NCBI RefSeq assembly: GCF_017357525.1
Contig: NZ_CP036172.1
Span: 2,454,561-2,518,560 of the forward strand
From: Methanofollis aquaemaris
GTDB lineage: Archaea; Halobacteriota; Methanomicrobia; Methanomicrobiales; Methanofollaceae
Length of the DNA stretch: 64,000 nucleotides
Reading direction: 5' to 3'
In this document: positions 26,782-35,631 of the stretch, piece by piece
Position numbering within the stretch: the stretch's first letter is position 1
Layout of the letters: the number at the start of each line of letters is the position of its first letter
Translations under genes and position numbers: made by a program
The notes under the pieces: generated by a model
What the model saw: only the letters and a program-made list of their open reading frames with translations
Databases searched by the model: none
Told to the model about the DNA's origin: nothing

Positions 26782-27294
26782 TCAGTTCTCTGCTTTCTCT
26801 TCGATGACGACGCGGATCGGTGACGGAAGCTTGTAGCCGCCGTGCTTGATGGCGTCCTTTGCCTTCTCGATCTGGTTCTTGCTGGTGTAGACCGTGAAGA
26901 TCTTCTGGCCGGGTTCGACCCTGGCTGCAGTCCCGACCGGTTTGCCGAAGGCCATCCGCATCCCTTCTGAGACACGGTCGGCACCGGCACCGGTGGCCTG
27001 CTTGTTCTCACGCAGCACATGATGGGGGTAGGTGCGGAGTTTGAGGTGGTACCCTGCACGCCCAATCTCCTTCATCAGACGCCTGTTGATGTTAATACGC
27101 GCCGCTTCAAGTGCAGTGTGGCGGATCTGACAGGCCTCGTCTACCACAAGGGAGATTTCCATCGGGAAGTCACCGCTGAGGTTGCCCATATCAAACTGCA
27201 CGATCCTGCTGCCGGGCACGCCGCCCATATATTCTCGCCGAGTATATGCCTTCTTGGCGAGATTCCTATACATTACTCCTGGTTTACGTACCAT
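26782..27294 (-). CDS. 50S ribosomal protein L10e (uL16 family)
   Basis: 170-aa archaeal/eukaryotic-type L16 homologue near the A-site tRNA and 5S rRNA. The sequence begins [20 protein letters not shown] and contains [30 protein letters not shown] and [26 protein letters not shown]. Complete, no anomalies. It is upstream of fumA in the same direction, but the 91-bp gap with a TATA-like block suggests a separate promoter for the TCA operon. Confidence 0.95.
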   Translation of the reverse strand: MVRKPGVMYRNLAKKAYTRREYMGGVPGSRIVQFDMGNLSGDFPMEISLVVDEACQIRHTALEAARININRRLMKEIGRAGYHLKLRTYPHHVLRENKQATGAGADRVSEGMRMAFGKPVGTAARVEPGQKIFTVYTSKNQIEKAKDAIKHGGYKLPSPIRVVIEEKAEN

Positions 27295-27880
27295 ACCTCA
27301 CAACGCCTCGCCGTAAGTTCGTGCTTTATAAGATTGTGATTTTTCTTAATAAAGGTTACTGGAGCGGAGGAGCATGGCGCATGAAGCGAACGCACGCCTT
27401 CTCAGCCGTACCGCTTGAAAAGCGTCTCATGCTCTGCTGAAATCCTCATCGATTTTCCGCGACCTCCCGGCCGCCTCCATCGTCGCTTGCCGTGGCGCCG
27501 GGGGATGGAAGACGTCTGATCGGGGTGCCTTCCTCAACGCTCACGCCGGGGGCTCTGCCCCCGGAACCCCCGGGATGGCGATAGGTGCGGGAAGGCCACT
27601 CCCGAGATCCCGGGGAGAGCACCATTCAAGGCAACCCCCTGATTATTTTCTTAAGACAGGATCGCAGGAGGAACACCGCTCATTGCCGCCCCTCGGCTAG
27701 CTTCGTCGGGGGGGTCCGGGGGTGAAACCCCCGGCGCGAGACGGCGGTGAAAATCTTTCTGTGGGGCGGCCCGTCTGAACGCCCACCTCTCTCCATCATA
27801 CGCGCCGGAGATTCTGCCCCCGGACCTTGAGGATGAAGAATGGGCGGGCGGGATTGAACCGAAAGGAAAGCACCCTCATC
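27295..27880. repeat. Gene-free region with three dispersed repeats
   Basis: No supported gene in ~585 bp. About 27373-27480 matches the CGCATGAAGCGAACGCACGC family seen at 95, 7700 and 15600. About 27543-27597 is a hairpin repeat (GGGGGCTCTGCCCCCGG core with a GATGGCGATAGGTGCGGG tail). About 27686-27747 is the inverted form of a third hairpin (GGGGGGGTCCGGGG and TGAAACCCCCGGCGCG). Together they look like an insertion hot spot for small non-autonomous repeats. Confidence 0.6.
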
Positions 27881-28339
27881 TCACCCCGTGGCGATGCTGT
27901 ATCCCCCGGCCCCGTATGAGGACCGCTCCACCGGCTCCCCGAGACCTTCGGGCAGTGTGGGATCGTATTTCGTTGCATTCCTGAAGCACGCCTCCGCTTC
28001 GGCGTCCTTCTCCATGTTCGTCAGGATGGTCCCTTTCAGGTACCAGGCCAGGCCGTACTCGGGGTCCAGTCCGAGCGCTCTCTCGCAACTCGCCAGGGCC
28101 TCGTCATACCGGTTGTAATTGTTGTTGTAGAACATCCCCCGGATGCACCACGCGGTGGCGTTCTCCGGGTCTGAGACGACCATCTCGTCGTAGTATTTCT
28201 GGCTCTCGTTCACCCGCTCTTTGAATGCGGAGAGGTTCGAAGTATCCGAATTTCCGGTGTCGGCGGCGATGCACCCGCCGGTATACACCATCAGAATCCC
28301 GATGCAGCAGAGCGAGAGTGTGAGGAGTGGGGACTTCAT
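27881..28339 (-). CDS. TPR-containing lipoprotein
   Basis: 152 aa. N-terminal signal with hydrophobic core (LLTLSLCCIGILMVY) and a plausible lipobox TGGC near residue 22, implying lipid anchoring on the outer face of the membrane. Residues ~45-130 form two to three TPR units: NATAWCIRGMFYNNNYNRYD then EALASCERALGLDPEYGLAW and EAEACFRNATKYDP. Probably a scaffold for surface protein interactions. It stands alone between two repeat-rich gaps and has no operon partner. Confidence 0.8.
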   Translation of the reverse strand: MKSPLLTLSLCCIGILMVYTGGCIAADTGNSDTSNLSAFKERVNESQKYYDEMVVSDPENATAWCIRGMFYNNNYNRYDEALASCERALGLDPEYGLAWYLKGTILTNMEKDAEAEACFRNATKYDPTLPEGLGEPVERSSYGAGGYSIATG

Positions 28340-28926
28340 CTCTCGATCATTCGTCTATTATTATATGTGGGCATCGATCGATCCGGGAAGGCCACTCCTG
28401 AGATCACGAAGAGAAGAACGATCCAGAAGAAGACACTTCCTGCCGCCCCTCATCAATCCCCATGGCCGGGGTCCGGGGCCCCCCCCCAGACGCGAGAGAA
28501 CAGCCCGGCATTCCTCGTTTTTTGCCGGGACATTCGTTCTGATCGACGTGCCTTCCTCAACGTTCGCGCCGGGGGCGCTGCCCCCCCCCTCCCCCGGGAT
28601 TGCGATAGGGCCGGGAAGGCACCCCCTGAGATCCCGAAGAGAAGAGGAGTTGCCGTCCCCCGTCAATCCCCATGGCCGGGATCCGGGGCCCCTCCCAGAC
28701 GCGAGAGGACAGTCCGGCATGCCTCGTTTTTTGGTGGGGCGGGTGGTCTGATTGATCGCCGTGCCTTCCCCCACGCTCGCGCCGGGGGCGCTGCCCCCCC
28801 TCCCCCGGGACGGCGATAGGGCCGGGAAGGCAGAGAAAACGATCATGATGAGCGGGCAGTCGCTCCCCGACCAGAACCCTCGGTAAAAAAGTATCCCGGC
28901 CCCTTCGGGGCCGTTGCCCGGGGACT
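28340..28926. repeat. Gene-free region with two tandem ~220-bp units
   Basis: GGGAAGGC boundaries occur at 28385, 28613 and 28823, defining two direct units of about 228 and 210 bp. Each unit carries CTGAGATC, GAAGAGAAGA, ATCCCCATGGCCGGG, CCAGACGCGAGAG, CTCGTTTTTTG and ends in a hairpin repeat (28566-28620 and 28779-28831; CGCCGGGGGCGCTGCCCCC core). Frames across it are repeat-driven and not genes. Confidence 0.65.
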
Positions 28927-29679
28927 TCAGTCGCCCTGGTTCTGGATCAACGAGAGCACGTACCGCCGGACCTGGGCGAACTCGACGCTCGTCCGGTCGC
29001 GGGGGCGCTTCTGCGGCACCGTCACGACCTCCCGCACATTCGACGGCCGCGGAGAGAGGACGACGACGCGGTCGGAGAGATAGACCGCCTCGTCCACGCT
29101 GTGGGTGACGAAGATCACGGTCTTCTTCGTCTTCTGCCAGATCTCCAGGAGTTCTCTCTGCATCGTGTTCCTGGTCTGGGCGTCGAGGGCCCCGAAGGGC
29201 TCGTCCATCAGGAGCACCTGCGGCTCGGAGCAGAGAGCCCTGGCCACTGCGACCCGCTGGCGCATCCCGCCGGAGAGTTCATGCGGATGACTGTTCTCGA
29301 ACTCCTCGAGCCCGACAAGTTTGAGGTACTCCCGCGCCTTTGCGTACCGCTCCTCCTTCGGGACGCCCCGCACTTCGAGCCCGAAGGCGGCATTGCCGAT
29401 GATCGTCCGCCAGGGGTACAGGGAGTACTCCTGGAAGATCATCGCGAGTTCGGGCGCCGGCCCGTCGATCTCTTTCCCGTTGATCTCGGCCCGGCCGCCG
29501 GTGGGGGTGTCGAGCCCCGCGATGATCCGCAGGAGCGTCGTCTTCCCGCAGCCCGATGGGCCGAGGATGCAGATGAACTCGCCGTCCTCGACTTCGAGGT
29601 TGACGTCGCCGAGCGCGGTCACCTCTTCGCCTTTCTCGTTGACGAAGACCTTTGATACATGCTTGATCGAGAGGGTCAT
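28927..29679 (-). CDS. ABC transporter ATP-binding protein (NitT/TauT family)
   Basis: 250-aa ATPase of the nitrate/sulfonate/taurine-type importers. Walker A is GPSGCGKTTLL, Q-loop FQEYSLYPW, signature LSGGMRQRVAVARAL, Walker B VLLMDEPFGALD and H-loop VTHSVDEAV. ATG 29679 overlaps the permease stop by 4 bp; upstream open frame is shadow of the permease. With the permease and binding protein it makes a complete importer, all in one minus-strand operon. Substrate unknown. Confidence 0.93.
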   Translation of the reverse strand: MTLSIKHVSKVFVNEKGEEVTALGDVNLEVEDGEFICILGPSGCGKTTLLRIIAGLDTPTGGRAEINGKEIDGPAPELAMIFQEYSLYPWRTIIGNAAFGLEVRGVPKEERYAKAREYLKLVGLEEFENSHPHELSGGMRQRVAVARALCSEPQVLLMDEPFGALDAQTRNTMQRELLEIWQKTKKTVIFVTHSVDEAVYLSDRVVVLSPRPSNVREVVTVPQKRPRDRTSVEFAQVRRYVLSLIQNQGD

Positions 29680-30491
29680 CTGGTCATCCCCCTCCAGGTG
29701 AACTTCCGGTGCTCGACGACCCTGAAGAGCCCGTCGATGAGCAGACCGATCAGCCCGATGACGATCATCCCGGCGATGATCACCTGCACCTGTCCCCAGT
29801 TGTAGGCATACATGATCAGGTATCCGAGGCCCGAGGTGGTGCCGGGCAGCATCTCGGCCGCCACCACGCACATCCAGGCGATCCCGAACCCGACCCGCAG
29901 GCCGGTCCAGATCGTCGGGAGGGAGGCGGGCATGACCACCTTGGCAAGCACCTGCCGCTGGTTTGCCCCGAAGGTGAGCGCCGACTCGACCCAGGTCCGG
30001 TTCACCGACTTCACGCCGTCGACGGTGTTGAGCAGCACCGGAAAGACCGCCCCGATGAAGATGATGAAGGTCATCGAGATGAGGCCGGTCTTGAACCACG
30101 CGAGGGCCAGCGGGATCCAGGCGAGCGGCGGGATGGGCCTGAAGAGTTGCACCGTCGTGTCGACGAAGTCCTCGGCCTTCTGCCAGTAGCCCATCACCAT
30201 GCCCAGCGGTATCCCGACCGCGGCCGCGAGCCCGAAGCCCATCGCCACCCTCTCGACAGAGAGGAGGGCGTTGTTGATGAGGCTCCCGCTCCCCAGGATG
30301 TCGGTGGTGGGGCTGGCAAGCACCGCGAGCACTGACTCCAGACGGGGGAGGATGAACTCGTTGTTGATGAGGACCGCGGCGATCTCCCAGCAAATGATGA
30401 GAAGAATAGGGAGGATGGCCCCCAGGGCCCTCCTCCTCAGAGCGGTACTTTTCTGTATCTGTGATCTCGTGGGTGTATTCGTTCTTTGCAT
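29676..30491 (-). CDS. ABC transporter permease (NitT/TauT family)
   Basis: 271-aa membrane subunit with six predicted hydrophobic helices; the first is AILPILLIICWEIAAVLI. The EAA loop that contacts the ATPase is visible as LTFGANQRQVLAKVVMPASLPTI near residue 165. It overlaps the binding-protein stop by one base (TGATG) and the ATPase start by 4 bp, so the three genes are translationally coupled. Confidence 0.92.
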   Translation of the reverse strand: MQRTNTPTRSQIQKSTALRRRALGAILPILLIICWEIAAVLINNEFILPRLESVLAVLASPTTDILGSGSLINNALLSVERVAMGFGLAAAVGIPLGMVMGYWQKAEDFVDTTVQLFRPIPPLAWIPLALAWFKTGLISMTFIIFIGAVFPVLLNTVDGVKSVNRTWVESALTFGANQRQVLAKVVMPASLPTIWTGLRVGFGIAWMCVVAAEMLPGTTSGLGYLIMYAYNWGQVQVIIAGMIVIGLIGLLIDGLFRVVEHRKFTWRGMTR

Positions 30492-31714
30492 CAGACCTCT
30501 TTCACCACCAGTCCGCTGTCTTTGAGGGCGAACTTGAGCATGACGTCCTGGATGGATCCTTTCAGCGGGGCCGCAATCTTCAACGGTTTCCCCTCGGCTG
30601 CTCTGCTGTTCGCCCAGTCGACGAAGGTCGGCCAGTCGTTTACGGGTGCGGATGCAGCCACGACGAGTCCGGATCCCTCAGTATTAACGGGTTGGACAAT
30701 CTTAATAGGTGTTCCTTTGTCGATGGCGCTGATCGCCGGCGGGGCGCCGACCCAGGCCATCTGGATGTTGTCGGTGGCGGCAAGCTGCATCAGGGCCGGG
30801 CCGGCGGCGCCGGAGACGAGCGTGACGTCGGCGATCTTCTCGCCGTTGACGATCAGTTCGAGTGCTTCAGGCCTGCTCTGGGTGAGGTCTTTGGGCTTGA
30901 GGGCGATGCCGTAGTTCTCCTCGAAGTATTCCCAGTTCTTGATGGCGACGAAGAGCGAGGCGTGGTGGTCGGACATGAGGTAGCCGATGCCGAACTTATC
31001 GAATGTTGCCGGGGTGGCGATCTCGCCGGCGTCGATCATCTTTGTGCCTTCGGTGTACGGCTGGGTGTTGAAGATGAGGGCGCGGCGATCCTCCTTGGTG
31101 GTGTCCTTCAGGCTCCCGGTGAGGTAGCCGAGTTCGGCCTGGGCGTCGACGAAGAGGTCGACTCCTTCCATCCACTTCTCGGAAGGTTCGCTGGTGAACT
31201 TGATCGTCGGGATCGCCTTCTCAAGGACGTCGACCGAGCTGACGGAGACGTCGCCGTAGGTGAAGTTGCCCTTGCCGACGAGCCAGTCGGCGACGATCTC
31301 GGCGGACTCGTTCTGGTGCTCGTTGACGTACTGGTTGCTCAGGGTGGCGAGGGCGCTGACGGCGTTGACGGTGTCGGCGTGTTCCGCGGCGAAGTCGTCA
31401 CGGGTGACGACGACACAGCAGGGGTGGTCCTTCCACATGTCCTGGGGCGGGAGATCCTGGGAGTACGAGGCGACCTTGCCGATCCCGCTGACGGTGGCGA
31501 TCTCCACGAAGGGCTGCCACGCGATGTATCCGTCGATCTCGCCGGTCGAGAGGAGCATCGGCATGGGTCCGACGCCCTGGCTGTAGGTGACGCCGACCTC
31601 GGCGCCTTCGGTCGTGGGTGTTGTCGGGGTCTCGGGTTCAGAGACGCATCCGGCGACGATGAGAAGAGCTGCAAGCCCAATGGCGAGGACTGCAGCGAGC
31701 ATCTTGTTTGCCAT
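30491..31714 (-). CDS. ABC transporter substrate-binding lipoprotein with swapped lobe order
   Basis: 407 aa. Signal peptide with lipobox (LLIVAGC near residue 22) and a Thr/Pro linker. The mature part belongs to the NrtA/SsuA/TauA-like binding proteins, but its halves appear in reverse order. Residues ~40-215 (YSQGVGPMPMLLSTGEIDGY, DLPPQDMWKDHPCCVVV, IPTIKFTSEPSEKW) normally form the C-terminal half. Residues ~240-407 (FGIGYLMSDHHASLFVAI, MAWVGAPPAISAIDKGTPIK, EGSGLVVAAS, KPLKIAAPLKGSIQDV) normally come first. This is a circular permutation, closed by a linker near residues 215-240. Substrate unknown. Confidence 0.85.
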   Translation of the reverse strand: MANKMLAAVLAIGLAALLIVAGCVSEPETPTTPTTEGAEVGVTYSQGVGPMPMLLSTGEIDGYIAWQPFVEIATVSGIGKVASYSQDLPPQDMWKDHPCCVVVTRDDFAAEHADTVNAVSALATLSNQYVNEHQNESAEIVADWLVGKGNFTYGDVSVSSVDVLEKAIPTIKFTSEPSEKWMEGVDLFVDAQAELGYLTGSLKDTTKEDRRALIFNTQPYTEGTKMIDAGEIATPATFDKFGIGYLMSDHHASLFVAIKNWEYFEENYGIALKPKDLTQSRPEALELIVNGEKIADVTLVSGAAGPALMQLAATDNIQMAWVGAPPAISAIDKGTPIKIVQPVNTEGSGLVVAASAPVNDWPTFVDWANSRAAEGKPLKIAAPLKGSIQDVMLKFALKDSGLVVKEV

Positions 31715-31903
31715 GGGGTACTGGTCAGTCTCACGATATATATAGGTCGTCGTCTTTCTGTCGGTAAATTGCCCGATTGTGTCTGCCCTATCTTTTTTGT
31801 GTCGTTATGTCCATGTTCCATCCCCCTTCGTCCTCTCCTCCCTGCCTCCGGGTGTGGACGTACGGGAGAACATTCATCATGTTTTACCCAGAAGAGATAG
31901 ACC

Positions 31904-32437
31904 ATGATCCAGGCAGACCCGGTCGAACGTATCATCAAGGCGGCGCTCATCTCCGACGAGGAGTTTGTGACGGTCCTCCAGCATGTACTGAAGAATGACC
32001 TGCGGGTGAGCGTGCGCGAACTCTCGGAGCGGAGCGGGGTCGCCCAGAGCACATTATATAAGGTGCTCACCGGCAAACGCTCGCCCACGCTCCCCACCAT
32101 GCGGGCGATCATCAACACGGTCCGTTCCTTCTCCCGGATCCCGGAGGAGGCCTTCATCGGGCTCATCGCAGCACGTTACGTCCTGGAGTCCATCCAGGAG
32201 CGGACGGCGATCGTCGACGGCCACGAGTTCAGGGTACGGGAGTACCCGGTCCATTCCTTTGAGGACGCGATCATCGCCGCCGTCCGGGCCGAGCGGGAGG
32301 GGGCGGTGTCCATCGTCTGTGCTCCCATCGCCTCCTCGACGATCGAGCAACTGGTCCGCATCCCGGTGACGACGATCGTGCCCAAAGATAGCGTCCAGCG
32401 CGCCATCGAGTCGGCGGCGCGCAAGGCGTGGTTGTGA
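31904..32437 (+). CDS. HTH transcriptional regulator (COG1709-like)
   Basis: 177 aa. An N-terminal lambda-repressor-like helix-turn-helix covers residues ~30-85 (SVRELSERSGVAQSTLYKVL then TGKRSPTLPTMRAI). The C-terminal ~90 residues form a small alpha/beta domain (EFRVREYPVHSFEDAIIAAV; VSIVCAPIASSTIEQLV) typical of archaeal regulators of this group and possibly ligand-binding. It is divergent from the ABC importer operon with a 189-bp gap, so it may control that operon (inference). ATG 31904 is the first codon that keeps the family N-terminus. Confidence 0.82.
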   Translation: MIQADPVERIIKAALISDEEFVTVLQHVLKNDLRVSVRELSERSGVAQSTLYKVLTGKRSPTLPTMRAIINTVRSFSRIPEEAFIGLIAARYVLESIQERTAIVDGHEFRVREYPVHSFEDAIIAAVRAEREGAVSIVCAPIASSTIEQLVRIPVTTIVPKDSVQRAIESAARKAWL

Positions 32438-32486
32438 GCCGGTAGGTGTCGGTCGGGAAATGCGATTGCCCCCACCTGATCCTCAA

Positions 32487-32550
32487 CATTGCCACTTCCG
32501 TCTATCTTCGTCATGGGGGATCCGGGGGTCTCCCCTCTGGTGTGAGATAA
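32487..32550. repeat. Dispersed GC-rich hairpin repeat
   Basis: Between the regulator and the HEPN gene. ATTGCCACTTCCGTCTATCT leads into CATGGGGGATCCGGGGG and TCTCCCCTCTGGTGTGAGA, a diverged copy of the family also found at 7994, 15713, 27686, 33943 and 45017. No gene here. Confidence 0.5.
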
Positions 32551-32636
32551 TAGGAAAGATCTTACGATGGGGGCGGCACGGCAGGTCGGGGGTTCCCGAC
32601 GAGATGATAGAGGGTGGCGGTCAAGTGAACCTCTCC

Positions 32637-33053
32637 TCACGCCAGAAGCCCTTCGACGGTCTCCAGAAACGCTTCCGCACGGGCGACGGCGTTTCGCGCC
32701 TCCCCTTCGGAAACCGTCCCGGCCATGTCGTAGACCGTGATGTGCCGTTTTCTCCGCATCCGGTCGAAGGCGAGGACGGCCTCGCGGTCCAGGTAGAGTT
32801 CGGTGAACCTGACCACCGCGATATGCTGGTTCGTTCCCGCCGGCCGGTAGCCCTTCGAGAACATCAGCGCCCGTCCGGCCTGGAGCATTGCGTTGTAGGC
32901 GATGGTGTAGGCCCAGTCGGCGTTGCCGGCGAGCATGGTGCCAGCGACGGTTGCGTCCCGTCGCGCGAGGGCCATCGCGTTCTCCACCGCGCCGGGTTCG
33001 GGGGGGAATTTCTTGATGAGGCCCCGGCGTCTCAGGTCGTCAGTCGGTTCCAA
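32637..33053 (-). CDS. HEPN domain protein
   Basis: 138-aa, mostly helical HEPN-family protein. The N-terminal DDLRRRGLIKKFPPEPGAVE and GNADWAYTIAYNAMLQAGRALMF helices and the C-terminal MRRKRHITVYD segment, which contains an R-x-H type motif of the proposed RNase site, identify it. HEPN proteins paired with MNT nucleotidyltransferases act as toxins. It overlaps the end of the upstream wHTH-nucleotidyltransferase gene by 14 bp, giving a typical two-gene toxin-antitoxin operon. Confidence 0.85.
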   Translation of the reverse strand: MEPTDDLRRRGLIKKFPPEPGAVENAMALARRDATVAGTMLAGNADWAYTIAYNAMLQAGRALMFSKGYRPAGTNQHIAVVRFTELYLDREAVLAFDRMRRKRHITVYDMAGTVSEGEARNAVARAEAFLETVEGLLA

Positions 33054-33600
33054 TCAGCATCACCTTCGGCCCCCTCAGCACGTTCGCGACGAAGGGGTCG
33101 TCTGCGGCGGTCCGCTCCGCCATCTCTTCGGGCGTGAAGAGGGCGTAGTTGATCTCTCTCCCGAGCGCCTCCTCGGTCTCCTGCACCGCGACGATCAACC
33201 GGTCCTCGTCCACGGTCCCGACGATGAAGAGGTCGATGTCACTCTCCGCGCCCGCCTCGCCGCGGGCGAAGGAGCCGTAGATGAACATCCGGTCGATCGT
33301 TCCAATCCCGTCGAGGCGCTCGGCGATGACCTTCGCCACCCCCTCGGTCTTGAGGATGATGGCGGTCAACTCCTCGTACAGAGGGAATGAGCGGTCCACC
33401 ACATAAAAATGTGCGTTCCCTCGCCGGGTGCTGGTGAGCAGCCCGAACTCTTCGAGGTTCGCGAGTTCCCGCCTGACGGCGTTGAGGTTCTCCCCGGTGA
33501 GGCGCTGGACCTCGCGGAGGTACATCTCGCGGCCAGGGTTCATGAGGAAGAGGGTGAGGAGTTTCACCCGCGTCTTCGAGGGGATGAGCCGTTCGAGCAT
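33040..33600 (-). CDS. Winged-helix nucleotidyltransferase (MNT-type antitoxin)
   Basis: 186 aa with two domains. Residues 1-80 are a winged helix (VKLLTLFLMNPGREMYLREV; NLNAVRRELANLEEFGLL) and residues ~95-186 a minimal nucleotidyltransferase with GSFARGEAGAESDIDLFIVG, i.e. the GS-x10-DxD catalytic motif. MNT enzymes AMPylate the HEPN partner to silence it (known for characterised pairs), and here the fused wHTH probably binds the promoter for autoregulation (inference). The start MLERLIPSKTRVK at 33600 is the natural N-terminus. Confidence 0.87.
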   Translation of the reverse strand: MLERLIPSKTRVKLLTLFLMNPGREMYLREVQRLTGENLNAVRRELANLEEFGLLTSTRRGNAHFYVVDRSFPLYEELTAIILKTEGVAKVIAERLDGIGTIDRMFIYGSFARGEAGAESDIDLFIVGTVDEDRLIVAVQETEEALGREINYALFTPEEMAERTAADDPFVANVLRGPKVMLIGTD

Positions 33601-34149
33601 GTATCAAGAATATATACGAGAGTATAAAAAATGTGTTCAATGGCGGGGACGCGGTGCGGCCGGGAGGTACATTTGTATGGGCTCGCGGGATCCTTCCTGT
33701 TGAGGTATGCCCCACTCGCTACTCAACGGGGGTTCGGGTTCCCCGAACCCCCTCATAGCGAGGATAGGGGTGGACGGGTATTGGCTGAAGAAGGTGGTCG
33801 CCCTCACCTGATCCTCCCCTCTGCGGCTCGCCCCAATCGCCCCTCAACGGGGGTTCGGGTTCCCCGAACCCCCCTCATCGCGAGGATAGGCGTGGGCGGG
33901 CGTCGGCCGAAGCATGCGGTCGCTCCCCCATGATCCTCCACATTGCGGCCTCCCCCGATTGCCATCGTGGGGGGTCCGGGTTTTTCCCCCCGGCAGAGCC
34001 CATGAACACACACTCCTGATCCGCCACTCCGCCCCCGCCCCATCCCCGGCACACACCGGATTATTCCCCTCTCCCGGCCCTGCCGGTCCCCTCATCCCTC
34101 CCGCCGCCCCCACAAGTTCATTTCCTCTCGGGCCGCAAGGTACACCACC
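33601..34149. repeat. Gene-free region with three hairpin repeats
   Basis: No gene in ~550 bp upstream of argH. Two copies of the GGGGGTTCGGGTTCCCCGAA hairpin family lie at 33727-33777 and 33849-33900, both ending in a GAGGATAGG(G/C)GTGG tail and both preceded by a CCC-CTCAACG sequence. About 33943-34000 holds a diverged GGGGGGTCCGGGTTTTTCCC hairpin. The two close copies are direct repeats 122 bp apart. Confidence 0.6.
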
Positions 34150-35631
34150 ATGCATCGTGATCTGCTGCGGCGAGGCAGACTCAGTGACGACCGTACCGGC
34201 GAGGTGATGCACTTCCTCTCCTCGATGACGGCCGATCACTGGATTGCCGGGATGGATATCCAGGTGGACATGGCCCACCTTCTGATGCTCAGAGAGAGAG
34301 AGATCATCGGAGAGGACGCGGCCAGGGCGCTGATGGGTGCGCTCCTCGCGTTCCACGAGGACGGGATCCCTGACGAGGCCTACGACGAATGCTTTGAGGA
34401 CATCCACGCCGGGAAAGAGGCGGCGCTCATCGCCCGCGTCGGCGAGGAGTTCGGCGGCCGCCTGCACATGGGCCGGTCCAGGAACGACGAGGTGGCGACC
34501 TGCATCAGGATGCGCCTGCGCGAAGAACTGCTCGGGTGTATAGCGGCGGTCTGCGACCTGAGACGGGTGCTGCTCGACCTGGCCGAAGCGCACCGCGAGA
34601 CGATCATGCCCGGGTTCACGCACCTCCAGCACGCCCAGCCGACCACCCTCGCTCACCACCTCCTCGCCTACGAGGCGGCCTTCGGGCGGGACTTCGGGCG
34701 GCTCGCCGACGCCTACGGTCGGGTGAACGAGTGTCCCCTCGGCGCGGCGGCCTTCGCCTCGACCGGATACCCCATCGACCGCGAGATGACCGCCCGGCTC
34801 CTCGGGTTCGAGCGGCCGATGGGCAACTCGATGGACGCCGTCGCCACCCGCGACTTCGCCCTCGAAAGCCTCTCGGCCTGTGCGGTGATGATGACCACCG
34901 CGAGCCGTCTCTGCGAGGAGATGGTCGTCTGGTCGAGCGCCTTCGTGCGGTTCGTGCAGCTCGCCGACGGCTACTCCTCCACCAGTTCGATCATGCCCCA
35001 GAAGAAGAACCCCGACACCGCCGAGATCATGCGGGCGAAGGCCGGGACCGTCGCGGGATCGCTTGCCGGGGCGATGACCATCACCAAGGGCCTCCCGATG
35101 AGCTACAACCGCGACCTCCAGGAACTCACCCCCCACCTCTGGCGGGGCGTCGCCGCCGCGCGCGAGAGCCTGGTCGTCCTGGCCGGGATGCTCTCGACCG
35201 CGACCTTCGACACCGACCGGATGGCCGCGGAGTCCGACCGCGGCTTCTCCACCGCCACCGAACTCGCCGACGTCCTGGTCCGCGAGTACGGTCTGCCCTT
35301 CAGGACAGCGCACTCGGTCGTCGGCCGCGCCGTGAAGCAGGGCGCCCTCGACCTCGCCACCCTCGAAGCGGCGGCCGAGGAGGTCGCCGGGCTCTCGCTC
35401 ACCGAGCGGGGCCTCACCCCCGAACGGGTGGCCGCCGCCCTCGACCCAGCGATCAGCGTCGCCGAGAGGAAGGCCATCGGCGGCCCGGCGCCCGACGAGA
35501 CGGCGCGGGCCGTGGCGGCACGGAACAAAGACCTTGCGGCCGACGAGGCCGCCACCGCCGGGCTGGCGAAGGCTATCGAGACGGCCCTCGCCCGCCTGGT
35601 CGAAGAAGCCAGGAGGCTCGCAGAAGCATGA
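34150..35631 (+). CDS. argH: Argininosuccinate lyase
   Basis: Last step of arginine synthesis: argininosuccinate to arginine and fumarate. 493-aa fumarase/aspartase-superfamily protein; the flexible signature loop is SSIMPQKKNPDTAEIMRAK near residue 280, and THLQHAQPTTLAHHLLAYE near residue 157 carries another conserved active-site segment. The fumarate produced can enter the reductive TCA branch. Its stop overlaps the gatD start by 4 bp (ATGA). Confidence 0.95.
   Translation: MHRDLLRRGRLSDDRTGEVMHFLSSMTADHWIAGMDIQVDMAHLLMLREREIIGEDAARALMGALLAFHEDGIPDEAYDECFEDIHAGKEAALIARVGEEFGGRLHMGRSRNDEVATCIRMRLREELLGCIAAVCDLRRVLLDLAEAHRETIMPGFTHLQHAQPTTLAHHLLAYEAAFGRDFGRLADAYGRVNECPLGAAAFASTGYPIDREMTARLLGFERPMGNSMDAVATRDFALESLSACAVMMTTASRLCEEMVVWSSAFVRFVQLADGYSSTSSIMPQKKNPDTAEIMRAKAGTVAGSLAGAMTITKGLPMSYNRDLQELTPHLWRGVAAARESLVVLAGMLSTATFDTDRMAAESDRGFSTATELADVLVREYGLPFRTAHSVVGRAVKQGALDLATLEAAAEEVAGLSLTERGLTPERVAAALDPAISVAERKAIGGPAPDETARAVAARNKDLAADEAATAGLAKAIETALARLVEEARRLAEA

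Noticed and set aside
28927-30393. A 488-codon frame suggesting a fused permease-ATPase
   Set aside because: Upstream codons are shadow of the permease gene. The ATPase has its own ATG at 29679 overlapping the permease stop by 4 bp.
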